A stretch of DNA of 64,000 bases from Prevotella sp. UBA4330 (GCA_002394385.1 DGTS01000038.1:1-64000); one strand, 5' to 3'. Counted from the stretch's first letter, positions 6,410-14,625 are shown. Made by a program: numbers and translations. The notes: generated from the letters alone by a model not told the origin.

Positions 6410-8728
6410 TTAGTCTTTATTCGATTTGTTCACTATCTCCATGCACTGCTCCAGCGAGAGTTCTGCTGCCTTGGCGTGCATTGCCTTCGGCAGACGGTAG
6501 TTCTTGCCGTCGTAGGCGATGTAAGGACCGAAACGACCGTTCATCACCTCCAGTTTGGGGTCTTCATCGAACTTCTTCAAGTGACGTTTGTCGTCCTCGT
6601 CGCGTTTTGCTCCGATGAGGGCAACTGCCTCGTCGAGGGTTATCGAGAGCGGGTCGGTGCCTTTAGGGATAGACACATACTTGCGGTTGTGGAGCACGTA
6701 TGGTCCGAAACGGCCCGCGCCTACAGTAACCTCCTTGCCTTCGAACTCGCCGAGTATGCGCGGCAACTTGAACAGTTCGAGCGCCTCGTCGAGGCTTATT
6801 GTCTCAATACTCTTGTCCGATGGCAACTGTGCGAAGCGCGGTTTCTCGTTGTCGTCGGCAGTTCCTATCTGCACCACAGGACCGAAGCGTCCTATCTTAA
6901 CAAACACTGGCTTTCCGCTCTTCGGGTCGGTACCCAGTTCGCGCTCGCCAGCCTTATGGTCCTCGCGCTTCTTCATTGCCTTCTCTACGGTTGGCTCGAA
7001 GTTGCCGTAGAAGTCTTTCATCATCTTCTTCCATTCCTCGCCGCCCTCGGCAATCTTATCGAACTCCTGCTCCACGCGGGCTGTGAAGTTATAGTCCATG
7101 ATGCCTGGGAAGTTCTTCTGCAGGAAGTCGTTCACCACGATTCCGATGTCAGTTGGGAGCAGTTTGCCTTTCTCGTTGCCCACCATCTCCTTGCGTGTTG
7201 ACTTCGTCACCTTGATGCCCTTCAGTGTGAGTACGCTATACTGGCGCTCTTCGCCTTTCTTGTCGCCTTTCTGCACATATTCGCGCTGCTGAATGGTCGA
7301 GATTGTCGGGGCGTATGTTGAAGGACGGCCAATGCCAAGTTCCTCGAGTTTGTGCACCAGCGATGCCTCAGTGTATCTCATCGGACCCTGGCTGAAACGC
7401 TCGGTAGCCACAATCTCGCGACGCTGCAGCGCCTCGCCGGTAGCCATTGCAGGCAGTGTGTGTGCGAACTCCTCCTGACTGTTGTCGTCGTCGCCATTGC
7501 TCTCACGGTAAACCTTGAGGAAACCGTCGAACTTCACCACCTCGCCAGTGGCGATGAAAGCGGGGTTCGGGGTGTTGCCTCCCTTGACTTCTATGGTCAC
7601 CTGCGTCTTCTCTATCTGTGCGTCGGCCATCTGCGATGCTGCCGTGCGTTTCCAGATGAGTTCGTAGAGGCGGCGCTCCTGTGCCGTTCCCTCAATGGTC
7701 TGGTTGCTCATATATGTAGGACGTATTGCCTCGTGAGCCTCCTGTGCGCCCTTGGCACTGGTGTGATACTGTCGTGTATGACTGTATTCCGCTCCCCACA
7801 TCTTCTCTATCTCTTCCTTGCTGGTGTTCAGACAGAGCGAAGAGAGGTTTACAGAGTCGGTACGCATGTATGTTATGAGTCCGTGTTCATAGAGATGCTG
7901 TGCCACCATCATGGTCTGGCTCACGGTGAAACCGAGTTTTCTTGCTGCCTCCTGCTGCAATGTCGATGTGGTGAATGGTGGTGCCGGCATGCGGCGAACA
8001 GGCTTTTTCTGTATGTCACTGACGATGAAATCGGCATTTTTGCACACTTCGAGGAATTGCTCCACCTCCTCAACGGTCTTGAAACGGGTGTCCAGTTCGG
8101 CCTTCACCTCGTTTTGCGAGCCATCGGCATTCTGATGACCGAAGATGGCGTTCACCCTGAAGTACTCCTCGCTCTTGAACGCCTGTATCTCGCGCTCGCG
8201 CTCAACAATAAGTCTTACGGCAACGCTCTGCACACGTCCTGCCGACAGTGCAGGCTTCACCTTGCGCCAGAGCAGCGGCGAAAGAGAGAAGCCAACGAGG
8301 CGGTCGAGCACGCGACGTGCCTGCTGGGCATTAACAAGATTCATATCGAGATGTCGCGGACTCTCGATGGCTGCAAGGATGGCGGGCTTTGTTATCTCGT
8401 GGAACACGATGCGGTTGGTTTTCTCCTCGTCCAGCCCGAGCACCTCACACAGGTGCCATGAGATGGCCTCTCCCTCGCGGTCCTCATCGGAAGCGAGCCA
8501 TACCTTCTCGGCCTTCTTTGCGTTACTCTTCAGTTCGCTAACCAGTTTCTTCTTCTCATCAGGTATCTCGTAGTCGGGCTCCAGCGTCGTCGTGTCAATG
8601 CTCAGTTCCTTTTTTTTCAAGTCGCGGATATGACCATAACTCGACATCACCTTGAAGTCTTTTCCCAAAAACTTCTCAATTGTTTTCGCCTTCGCGGGGC
8701 TCTCAACTATTACCAAATTCTTCTGCAT
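6410..8728 (-). CDS. topA: DNA topoisomerase I (type IA)
   Basis: TopA relaxes negatively supercoiled DNA by cutting one strand through a tyrosine link. The 772-residue product starts with a Toprim domain (NLVIVESPAKAKTIEKFLG; the acidic SDEDREGEAISWHL) and has the active-site tyrosine Tyr287 in LITYMRTDSVNLS. The C-terminal third, instead of cysteine zinc ribbons, has repeated FGPYV/FGPYIA segments (for example RFGPYVLHNRKYVSIPKG) as in other Bacteroidetes enzymes. I chose the ATG at 8728 because the alternative, 30 bp upstream, lies within a promoter-like TAATTTTG box (8756-8763), so that codon would probably not be transcribed. It heads the topA-aroK-speA-argB run. Confidence 0.96.
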   Translation of the reverse strand: MQKNLVIVESPAKAKTIEKFLGKDFKVMSSYGHIRDLKKKELSIDTTTLEPDYEIPDEKKKLVSELKSNAKKAEKVWLASDEDREGEAISWHLCEVLGLDEEKTNRIVFHEITKPAILAAIESPRHLDMNLVNAQQARRVLDRLVGFSLSPLLWRKVKPALSAGRVQSVAVRLIVEREREIQAFKSEEYFRVNAIFGHQNADGSQNEVKAELDTRFKTVEEVEQFLEVCKNADFIVSDIQKKPVRRMPAPPFTTSTLQQEAARKLGFTVSQTMMVAQHLYEHGLITYMRTDSVNLSSLCLNTSKEEIEKMWGAEYSHTRQYHTSAKGAQEAHEAIRPTYMSNQTIEGTAQERRLYELIWKRTAASQMADAQIEKTQVTIEVKGGNTPNPAFIATGEVVKFDGFLKVYRESNGDDDNSQEEFAHTLPAMATGEALQRREIVATERFSQGPMRYTEASLVHKLEELGIGRPSTYAPTISTIQQREYVQKGDKKGEERQYSVLTLKGIKVTKSTRKEMVGNEKGKLLPTDIGIVVNDFLQKNFPGIMDYNFTARVEQEFDKIAEGGEEWKKMMKDFYGNFEPTVEKAMKKREDHKAGERELGTDPKSGKPVFVKIGRFGPVVQIGTADDNEKPRFAQLPSDKSIETISLDEALELFKLPRILGEFEGKEVTVGAGRFGPYVLHNRKYVSIPKGTDPLSITLDEAVALIGAKRDEDDKRHLKKFDEDPKLEVMNGRFGPYIAYDGKNYRLPKAMHAKAAELSLEQCMEIVNKSNKD

Positions 8729-8755
8729 AATGTTTAAAACTTTAATTTTGGGCGA

Positions 8756-8763
8756 CAAAATTA
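8756..8763 (-). promoter_or_regulatory. Bacteroidetes -7 element for topA
   Basis: Read on the minus strand this is TAATTTTG, matching TAnnTTTG. A start about 6-8 nt further on would give a leader of roughly 20 nt to the topA ATG at 8728. I see no convincing -33 box. Confidence 0.5.
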
Positions 8764-8860
8764 GAACAAAAAGTTCGCATATACCTTATTATATATACTC
8801 TTTTTAAGTTTTTTAACCATTTATACCCGGCAATACTGGATAATTCTTGAAATTTTTCCT

Positions 8861-8868
8861 TATCTTTG
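8861..8868 (+). promoter_or_regulatory. -7 element of a candidate small RNA
   Basis: TATCTTTG, an exact TAnnTTTG match on the plus strand. There is no reading frame between it and the terminator at 9042-9078; see the candidate RNA entry. The -33 region is weak. Confidence 0.55.
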
Positions 8869-8874
8869 CACAAA

Positions 8875-9078
8875 CTTTATTGACGTGCTTCAAACGTGAA
8901 CATTAAGTCACGTGATGTCTTGAGGCCAACAGTAGAGACATCACTGAATCTATAATATGTTATTGTTATCATTAAGTAATAGATTAACTTTTTCTTAATA
9001 AAAATGCCTGAAAGTTCGAGAATGAATGACAGGGCAAAAAGAAAAAACCGCTATGTTGAGAAACACAGCGGTTTTTTT
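8875..9078 (+). ncRNA. Candidate small non-coding RNA, about 200 nt
   Basis: The interval runs from a strong promoter element (TATCTTTG, 8861-8868) to a strong intrinsic terminator (9042-9078) and has no open frame of note. Internal pairing is visible: GTGATGTCT with AGACATCAC (a perfect 9-bp stem near 8917-8948), ATTAAG with CTTAAT, and TGCCTG with CAGGGCA. The next gene has its own promoter at 9111, so this does not look like that gene's leader. The size and the stem-rich layout would suit a housekeeping RNA such as 6S, but I find no motif that proves any family. It is clearly not tmRNA, SRP RNA or RNase P RNA, whose signature sequences are absent. Confidence 0.45.
9042..9078 (+). terminator. 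Intrinsic terminator
   Basis: AAAAAACCGCT pairs with AGCGGTTTTTT around a short loop, followed by T residues. It ends the candidate RNA from 8875 and could also act on the opposite strand. Confidence 0.8.
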
Positions 9079-9110
9079 CATTTTATGATTAAACTTTCAA
9101 CAATTTTATT

Positions 9111-9118
9111 TATCTTTG
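9111..9118 (+). promoter_or_regulatory. -7 element for the DUF3298 lipoprotein
   Basis: TATCTTTG, 28 bp upstream of the ATG at 9147, with an AT-rich upstream stretch. Confidence 0.6.
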
Positions 9119-9146
9119 TACACAGAAAACATTAAAAAATAAAGAT

Positions 9147-9935
9147 ATGAAAAGATTATTTGGTATTGCATGCGCTTTAATATTCCTTGCTGCATGCACA
9201 AACATCAACGGTGCAGGAAAGAACGACAACGGCGGAACGCTGAAAAGAGACAGTGTGACCGACTCAATGCGCATTAACTTGAACGGACATGACATCTCAT
9301 CTACAGTAAAGATTGTGGTGCCCGTAGGCAACGAGGCTCTTAACAAGAGCATCAGGCGTTTTCTCGTGGAAAGTGTCGAGGGCGACGACAAACTCAACAG
9401 TCTCCAGTCGATGGCACATCACTTTGTGGCACTGAAGACAAACGAACTGAAAGAGGACGCGTTCTGCGACGGCACACAGGATTTCTGCCCTCCCCTATCT
9501 TTCGACATGGAGATTGGCGTGATTTATGAGAACGAGAAGATTGTCACGCTATGCACCATACAAGACATTTATCTCGGTGGTGCCCATGGCTCTTACCTTT
9601 ACGGAGGGACGACATTCAGGAAGTCAGACGGTGTGATACTCGATGATGGTATTCTGAAGAAAAGCAAAATAGGGGAAGTGAAGAAAGAGGTGAGCCGACG
9701 GCTGGCGGAAGAATATTTCAAACGCGACAACGACGAGGACTCGCCGATGATGGAGAACGGAGTGCTGAAAACCGTTGATTTACCTGGAGCAGGAGTCTAT
9801 ATCGACAACGACAGCATGGTGTTCACCTATCAGCAGTACGAGATTGCAGCCTATGTTTTCGGCCTCCCCACCGTATCTATTCCACTTAAGGAAATGAAAG
9901 AAAAGGGATGGCTGAACGACAATGCAAACTGGTGA
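9147..9935 (+). CDS. DUF3298 (RsiV-type) lipoprotein
   Basis: The 262-residue precursor has a lipoprotein signal (MKRLFGIACALIFLAAC, lipid attachment at Cys17), so it is probably anchored in the envelope facing the periplasm or cell surface. The C-terminal part matches the DUF3298 pattern: DIYLGGAHGSYLYGGTTF (around 140-157), a DG-I-L segment, and VFTYQQYEIAAYVFGLPTVS near the end. This domain is found in RsiV, the anti-sigma factor that binds lysozyme in Bacillus, so a ligand-sensing or protein-binding role is possible but unproven. A paralogue at 17569-18381 shares the lipobox region (NI-G-GKND), the VKIVVPVGNEALNK segment and the same C-terminal motifs. The pair brackets the lipoprotein block. 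Confidence 0.8.
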   Translation: MKRLFGIACALIFLAACTNINGAGKNDNGGTLKRDSVTDSMRINLNGHDISSTVKIVVPVGNEALNKSIRRFLVESVEGDDKLNSLQSMAHHFVALKTNELKEDAFCDGTQDFCPPLSFDMEIGVIYENEKIVTLCTIQDIYLGGAHGSYLYGGTTFRKSDGVILDDGILKKSKIGEVKKEVSRRLAEEYFKRDNDEDSPMMENGVLKTVDLPGAGVYIDNDSMVFTYQQYEIAAYVFGLPTVSIPLKEMKEKGWLNDNANW

Positions 9936-10012
9936 TGACAGAACATTATAGCGACAAAAAACGCCCATTTCATCGAGACAACTATACTTGTTAGACCTCT
10001 TTGAGAGCAAAT

Positions 10013-10054
10013 AAAGTGTGGACTTTTATCTAAAAATGAAAAAGTCCACACTTT
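10013..10054. repeat. Hairpin with 15-bp perfect stem
   Basis: AAAGTGTGGACTTTT (10013-10027) and its exact reverse complement (10040-10054) around a 12-nt loop. It follows the lipoprotein gene ending at 9935 and precedes the promoter at 10083, so a terminator role is plausible. A related hairpin (GTGGACTTTTT) is at 15904-15936. Confidence 0.65.
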
Positions 10055-10082
10055 ATCTTTTGCGACATAATCCACTATTGAT

Positions 10083-10090
10083 TATTTTTG
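10083..10090 (+). promoter_or_regulatory. -7 element for the lipoprotein at 10149
   Basis: TATTTTTG, followed by GC; leader of roughly 50 nt to the ATG at 10149. Confidence 0.5.
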
Positions 10091-10148
10091 CAATGATAAT
10101 TTATCGGAATCTGAAATTTAATTATCAATAGTTTAAAACTTTACAATT

Positions 10149-10700
10149 ATGAAAAAGTACACCATGATTATGATTGCTGTGGCGGCGTTCGTTTTCGCAG
10201 CCTGCCAACCAAAACAACCAGCAAACCAAGAGACTGCAAAAACAACGGAAACAGCGGCAGCAGCAAGTGTGACACCCGAAAAGATAAAGGCCTTAGTGGA
10301 TGCCGAGTGGGACTCTGTGCCACAGGCTGTGCTCGACGATTTGGGCTTCAAGGCTCTGAAATTGTTCAAGCAGGAAGTAAAAGACGCCCAGTGCGACAAC
10401 CTGCAGTACTACTTTGGAAAGGGCGCTTCAGTTGAACTCGACAACGAGGGACAACTCACAAAGGCTACTGCTGACGATGAAAACGCAATAATAGTACATC
10501 TCACCGCTGAATCGGTGGCTTATGGACACATCGCCTTCCGCAACGAGGCTGACTACAACGAATTCGCGAAAAAAGTTAAGGATATCAAGCCAAACGAAGA
10601 CGGAGAGGGAATGGAATTTGAGGCTATAGGCAAAGACCCTGAGATGAGCGGCTATGAAAAAGACAAATGGTTCTTTGTAAACTTCACCAACGACAAGTAA
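10149..10700 (+). CDS. Small lipoprotein, unknown function
   Basis: The 183-residue precursor has a clear lipoprotein signal peptide ending VFAAC (Cys19), then a low-complexity Ala/Thr/Gln linker (about 20-42) that would hold the folded part away from the membrane. The rest (43-183) is acidic, with alternating charged and hydrophobic residues and phrases such as YYFGKGASVELDNEGQL and KDKWFFVNFTND. I recognise no family. It has its own promoter-like box and is followed 62 bp on by a SUMF1-type lipoprotein, which may be co-transcribed. It is part of a run of small lipoproteins with no enzyme signature. Confidence 0.75.
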   Translation: MKKYTMIMIAVAAFVFAACQPKQPANQETAKTTETAAAASVTPEKIKALVDAEWDSVPQAVLDDLGFKALKLFKQEVKDAQCDNLQYYFGKGASVELDNEGQLTKATADDENAIIVHLTAESVAYGHIAFRNEADYNEFAKKVKDIKPNEDGEGMEFEAIGKDPEMSGYEKDKWFFVNFTNDK

Positions 10701-10762
10701 GAAACAGCCTGAGACGGTTTGAATTTTTGAATTAATTAATAATGCAATTAAAAATCTGCCAA

Positions 10763-11605
10763 ATGAAAAAAGCATATTATTTCTTGCTGATGTCTCTTGT
10801 GGCATTCCCACTGACTATCTTGTCATGCACTTCTTCCGCAAAAAAAGGCGCGTCAAGCGAAGCACCTGCCGACAGCACCTCAAAAGAGAATACAACTGAT
10901 GAAGAGAAGGTATCGTTCACCGTGAAAGGTGTCACTTTCAATATGATTCTTGTAAAGGGAGGTACATTCGATATGGGAGCAACCGCTGAGCAGGGAACAG
11001 ACGCAAAGGCTGACGAAAAGCCCGTTCACAGCGTGACACTATCCGACTACTACATCGCTGAGACAGAGGTGACACAGGCTCTCTACGAGGCTGTCATTGG
11101 CTCGAATCCTGCAGACAGTGTGGGAGCAGAACTTCCCGTGGTATTAGTAGAATGGGGCGATGCCGATTTATTTGCCAGCAAACTCAGCGAGCTCACCGGT
11201 CGCAAGTTCCGCCTGCCCACCGAGGCAGAATGGGAATATGCCGCACGCGGAGGCAATAAGAGTAAAGGCTACAAGTATGCTGGTTCAAACAACCTTTCTG
11301 ACGTTGCATGGTATAACGACATCGAAGGCGGAAGCCATGCGGTGAAGGGGAAGGCTCCCAACGAACTGGGCATCTACGACATGAGTGGCAATGTGGATGA
11401 ATATTGCGCTGACGACTATGCTCCCTACAGCAAGGACAGCCAGACCGACCCGAAGTGCGAACTGAAGGACGGCGGTGATGTTACCGTGCGTGGCGGTAGC
11501 TTCGTGAGTGAAGCCAGCGACTGCCGTGTATCAAGGCGCGGTTCTTCTCGCGGATATGTCTTTGGCAGTCTCGGATTCCGCATCGCTATGTCTGTAGATA
11601 AATAG
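10763..11605 (+). CDS. SUMF1/FGE-domain lipoprotein
   Basis: The 280-residue lipoprotein (signal ending TILSC, Cys22) carries a formylglycine-generating-enzyme-like (SUMF1, C-type-lectin-fold) domain from about 50 to the end: MILVKGGTFDMGATAEQ, YYIAETEVTQALYEAVIG, FRLPTEAEWEYAARGG, GIYDMSGNVDEYCADDY, VRGGSFVSEASDCRVSRRGS and GSLGFRIAM. True sulfatase-activating enzymes need two cysteines in the VRGGS region; here only one is present (SDC), so catalysis is unlikely and a binding or structural role is more probable. The chosen ATG is at 10763; a longer frame from 10742 would add seven residues before the signal peptide. A fragment of a second copy of this domain is found downstream at 12198-12437. 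Confidence 0.88.
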   Translation: MKKAYYFLLMSLVAFPLTILSCTSSAKKGASSEAPADSTSKENTTDEEKVSFTVKGVTFNMILVKGGTFDMGATAEQGTDAKADEKPVHSVTLSDYYIAETEVTQALYEAVIGSNPADSVGAELPVVLVEWGDADLFASKLSELTGRKFRLPTEAEWEYAARGGNKSKGYKYAGSNNLSDVAWYNDIEGGSHAVKGKAPNELGIYDMSGNVDEYCADDYAPYSKDSQTDPKCELKDGGDVTVRGGSFVSEASDCRVSRRGSSRGYVFGSLGFRIAMSVDK

Positions 11606-11688
11606 ATAATGGTTCCCTGCCCCTAGGGGCGGGGATTCAATAGGGACAATCAAAAATATATAATTCAAAAAACAGCAAAATCTTAGTT

Positions 11689-12198
11689 ATGAAGAAGATC
11701 GCTATTTTTGTATGCATGATTTGCCTAATGGCAATTTGGGGCACGAACAAAGCATTTGCACAACTGGGCAAGGGTTATTATTATGTGCATGTGGCTTTAG
11801 ACACTAATTATTGTCTTGACTTGCAAAAAGCAATAGTTCAGGATGGAAGAAACATCCAACTTTATCGGTCGAACGGAACAAAAGCACAACATTGGTATTT
11901 TCAACCTAACAGCGACGGCACTTATTTCATCCGCTCGGCGATGAACACAGACTATGTTCTCGATGTTCAGAAAGGTATCGTGCAGGACGGCACAAACATC
12001 CAACTTTACCACTACAACGGGACGAAAGCTCAGCGCTGGTATCTTAAACCTGCTGGCAAGGACTATTTCTACATCCAATCGGCTCTTAATCCCGACTATG
12101 TAATTGACTTAAGAAAGGGCTCAGTCGCCAACGGCAATAACATTCAGCTCTACCATTATAATGGCACAAAAGCCCAAAGGTGGAAGATTAACAAGTGA
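11689..12198 (+). CDS. Secreted ricin-type beta-trefoil lectin protein
   Basis: The 169-residue protein has a signal peptide (to about residue 25, TNKAFAQ) followed by exactly three homologous repeats of about 45 residues, making one complete beta-trefoil. Each repeat has the same skeleton: a Y-residue start, 'D.qK..VqdG.NIQLY..NGTKAQ.W', with the ricin QxW motif at AQHW, AQRW and AQRW. Such domains bind sugars, often galactose or xylose-containing glycans, and usually sit beside enzyme domains; here the domain stands alone. The repeats are so alike that they probably arose by recent triplication. Its TGA stop overlaps the ATG of a SUMF1 fragment (TGATG), an odd junction discussed in the findings. 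Confidence 0.9.
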   Translation: MKKIAIFVCMICLMAIWGTNKAFAQLGKGYYYVHVALDTNYCLDLQKAIVQDGRNIQLYRSNGTKAQHWYFQPNSDGTYFIRSAMNTDYVLDVQKGIVQDGTNIQLYHYNGTKAQRWYLKPAGKDYFYIQSALNPDYVIDLRKGSVANGNNIQLYHYNGTKAQRWKINK

Positions 12199-12437
12199 TG
12201 GGCATTTACGACATGAGCGGCAACGTCACAGAGTATTGCGCCGACGATTATGCCACCTATAGTAAAGACAACCTGACGAACCCGATGGTGGAGAACGAAG
12301 AATCCGAAGGTCAGGTTGTCCGTGGTGGTAGTTTCGCCGATGATATAGACGGAAGTTGCCGCGTTTCGGCTCGCTCCGCTACTCGTGGATACAAGTTCGG
12401 GAGCCTTGGCTTCCGTATCGTACTTGAAGCGAAATGA
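12198..12437 (+). pseudogene. C-terminal fragment of a SUMF1/FGE-domain protein
   Basis: Seventy-nine codons encode only the last third of a SUMF1 domain (MGIYDMSGNVTEYCADDYAT, VVRGGSFADDIDGSCRVSAR, GYKFGSLGFRIVL). The match to the end of the lipoprotein at 10763-11605 (GIYDMSGNVDEYCADDYAPY, FGSLGFRIAM) is close, so it derives from a paralogue. The N-terminal two-thirds, the signal peptide and the LPTEAEWEYA core are missing, so it cannot fold as a full domain. It begins exactly at the stop of the lectin gene, in a different frame, and could still be translated by reinitiation. I call it a truncated gene. The frame stays open to its natural stop. Confidence 0.8.
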
Positions 12438-12472
12438 AATCATTCAATATACAACAACATAAACTTACAACG

Positions 12473-13333
12473 ATGAACAAAACACTATTAGCGATAGCCA
12501 TGCTTCTTGTTACTTTGACAGTGACAGCACAGACATACAATAACCCACGCCAAAAAACGAACGATAAGAGAATTAAAGTAATAAAGGTGGAAAGAAAATC
12601 CAATTCTACAGTGCTCTATTTGAAGTACACCTTACCTGAAGGTTCTAAAGATCGGAGCAGGATTGTAGCCTATCCTACACTAACCGATGAAGCCACTGGT
12701 AAAAGATATCAGGCCACAGATGCGTTGAATTTCAAATGGGGCACGCTGTATTCAGGAAATGCCACATATAAAATTGAATTTCCACCGCTGCCTAAAAGCA
12801 CCTCTGTGGTAACGTTTAGGGAAACTACAAAAGTAAAAAATCCGTGGATTGTCAGCAATATCGCATTACCCATCCAAAGCAATTCGACTACAACCAACAA
12901 ACCTGCAGTAAACAAGCCTGCTGCAAATAGGCCTGCTGCAAATAGACCTGCTGTTTATGACAAGAAAAAACTGCTGGCAGAAGGATACAAATTCTCATGG
13001 AATTCTCCCAGCCAGAGCATTATCAACAGAAATTTCAAGGTAACTAAGGTCATACGGTCAAACACCAACACCATTGTTCACTTGCAGTATATTGGTAAAA
13101 ATGAAATAAAATTAGGTCTTTATGCCTTATCATGCGCTTTAATAGATTATGATACTGAAAAAGAATGGGAAGCAAAGAAACCATTAAACTTCAATGCGGG
13201 AGGTCCCTATAGCGGACCTTTCACCTTCAAGATAGAATATCCTGCTATTCCCCTGAGCGTTTCCACACTTGCCATCAAAGTAAACTATAAAACTGTAGTC
13301 GAAGACATTAGAGTTCCCATCAGAACCAGATGA
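12473..13333 (+). CDS. Secreted protein with two homologous domains, unknown
   Basis: The 286-residue precursor starts at the ATG at 12473, which gives a clean signal peptide (MNKTLLAIAMLLVTLTVTAQ); the in-frame ATG at 12434 would only add 13 residues before it. The mature part contains two related beta-rich domains: 'RIKVIKVERKSNSTVLYLKY ... LNFKWGTLYSGNATYKIEFPPLP' and 'NFKVTKVIRSNTNTIVHLQY ... LNFNAGGPYSGPFTFKIEYPAIP'. They are joined by a repetitive linker at about 142-163 with KPAVNKPAANRPAANRPAV. Internal duplication with a flexible Pro/Ala/Asn linker suggests an extracellular binding protein. I recognise no named family. It follows the SUMF1 fragment by 35 bp. Confidence 0.75.
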   Translation: MNKTLLAIAMLLVTLTVTAQTYNNPRQKTNDKRIKVIKVERKSNSTVLYLKYTLPEGSKDRSRIVAYPTLTDEATGKRYQATDALNFKWGTLYSGNATYKIEFPPLPKSTSVVTFRETTKVKNPWIVSNIALPIQSNSTTTNKPAVNKPAANRPAANRPAVYDKKKLLAEGYKFSWNSPSQSIINRNFKVTKVIRSNTNTIVHLQYIGKNEIKLGLYALSCALIDYDTEKEWEAKKPLNFNAGGPYSGPFTFKIEYPAIPLSVSTLAIKVNYKTVVEDIRVPIRTR

Positions 13334-13338
13334 CAATA

Positions 13339-13564
13339 ATGACACATCATAATTCCGCCCGTTATATTGTGGCCAAAGTCGTGGTTTTCGCCATAGTTAT
13401 AGGTCTGCTGTGTTAACGATGCAGAACAGTTTGGCGAATATGATGTGAACGCACCTTATACTATCAAGGACGGACAAGGAAAAACAATCGCCACATTCAA
13501 TAAAACCGATAACTATCCAGTTAATGGAAGGCAGTGGTGGAAAAATAAAAAACTAAATGTATGA
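13339..13564 (+). pseudogene. Frameshifted or deleted secreted-protein remnant
   Basis: A signal-like start (MTHHNSARYIVAKVVVFAIV, from 13339) runs into a stop at 13414-13416. In the next frame, open from 13403, a well-formed C-terminal sequence follows: DAEQFGEYDVNAPYTIKDGQ, then GKTIATFNKTDNYPVNGRQW, ending in a stop at 13562-13564. Together they look like the two ends of one short secreted protein joined by a frameshift or internal deletion near 13400-13420. Its stop overlaps the ATG of the next gene (13561). I do not know the family. Confidence 0.5.
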
Positions 13565-14625
13565 CAATGAAAAAGAATTTATTAACAGCGATGTTCATCG
13601 CGGCAAGTATGGGACTGGCAAATGCCCAGGCGGACCAGAGACAAGTAGTGGAAGGTGGTGGCACGGGACCGTTCAAGTCGGAAGTGGTGGGCGATGCTTC
13701 GTGTCCGCGCTTTACGGTGTATCGCCCGCAGAACCTGAAAGAGGTGGTGGCCAGTCAGGGGAAACTGCCCGTGATAGTCTATGCCAACGGTGCTTGTTAC
13801 GACAACAACGTGGAGATGCGCCTGCTACTGAGCGAAGTTGCATCCCACGGTTATGTTGCCGCCGCCATAGGTCCGTATGATGAAGAGGATGTGATGGCGC
13901 AATGGAGAGAAGTGTTGTTGTTTAATTATCCCGAAACCAAAGGTGAGGTAATCATGGCCAACGGCGAGAGAATTGAGCGCCTGACAGAAGAGCAGTTGAA
14001 GGCCCGCCATGAGCAGCAGTTAAAGGAGAGAGAGAAGGCCGCCAAAAAGGAGAAGAAAAGCAAGAAGAAGCAGGAAGCGCCACCTACGTTCTTCACCACT
14101 TATCCCAGGATGTTGCTGGAGGTGCTCGACTGGCTGACCGACCAGAATGCCACCTCCGATTCGGAATATTACCATTGTCTGGATCTGGACCATGTGGCAG
14201 CAATGGGGCAGTCGTGCGGGGGCGCTCAGGTGCTGGGTGTGGCCCACGATCCGCGCATCAAGACCTGCGTGATGCTGAATTCGGGTATCGGCGACATGAG
14301 TATGATGGGCTCCACCGTAGAGACGCTTAAGGATCTTCACCAGCCAATGTTCTATATGATTGGAGGTCCTGCCGACATCGCTTACGAAAACGCCCGTCTT
14401 GACTACGAGCGCATTGCCGACAATATCCCCGTGGTGATGCTGAACTCTAAGGACGGCCACAGCGGCACTTATTACGAGAAGTATGGCGGCAACTACGCCA
14501 AGGCCGTGGTGAAGTGGATGGACTGGCAACTGAAAGGACAGGTGGGTCAGTCGGCACTGTTCCTCGATGATGAGTACCTGAAGATGAAGTTCCCCGAATG
14601 GCAGGGTGTCCGCAAAAATTTCTGA
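13561..14625 (+). CDS. Secreted alpha/beta hydrolase
   Basis: The 354-residue protein has a signal peptide (MKKNLLTAMFIAASMGLANAQ; a second ATG at 13567 would suit it as well) and an alpha/beta-hydrolase core. The segment LPVIVYANGACYDN forms the oxyanion-side strand, GQSCGG (Ser218) is the nucleophile elbow, and HSGTYYEKYGG near the C-terminus supplies the likely catalytic His. The acid is probably in the GGPADIAYENARLDYERI region. It resembles the chlorophyllase/PET-hydrolase-like or dienelactone-hydrolase-like group; the substrate is unknown. Around residues 140-175 there is a Lys/Glu-rich insertion (KEREKAAKKEKKSKKKQE), a charged helix atypical of the fold. It overlaps the preceding remnant's stop. 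Confidence 0.82.
   Translation: MTMKKNLLTAMFIAASMGLANAQADQRQVVEGGGTGPFKSEVVGDASCPRFTVYRPQNLKEVVASQGKLPVIVYANGACYDNNVEMRLLLSEVASHGYVAAAIGPYDEEDVMAQWREVLLFNYPETKGEVIMANGERIERLTEEQLKARHEQQLKEREKAAKKEKKSKKKQEAPPTFFTTYPRMLLEVLDWLTDQNATSDSEYYHCLDLDHVAAMGQSCGGAQVLGVAHDPRIKTCVMLNSGIGDMSMMGSTVETLKDLHQPMFYMIGGPADIAYENARLDYERIADNIPVVMLNSKDGHSGTYYEKYGGNYAKAVVKWMDWQLKGQVGQSALFLDDEYLKMKFPEWQGVRKNF

Noticed and set aside
10763..11605. Active formylglycine-generating enzyme for sulfatases
   Set aside because: The VRGGS region has only one of the two needed cysteines and no sulfatase gene is nearby, so a catalytic role is not supported.
12195..12437. Lectin plus SUMF1 fragment as one protein by programmed frameshifting
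   Set aside because: I see no slippery heptamer before the lectin stop, and the fragment lacks most of its fold. A recombination remnant is simpler.
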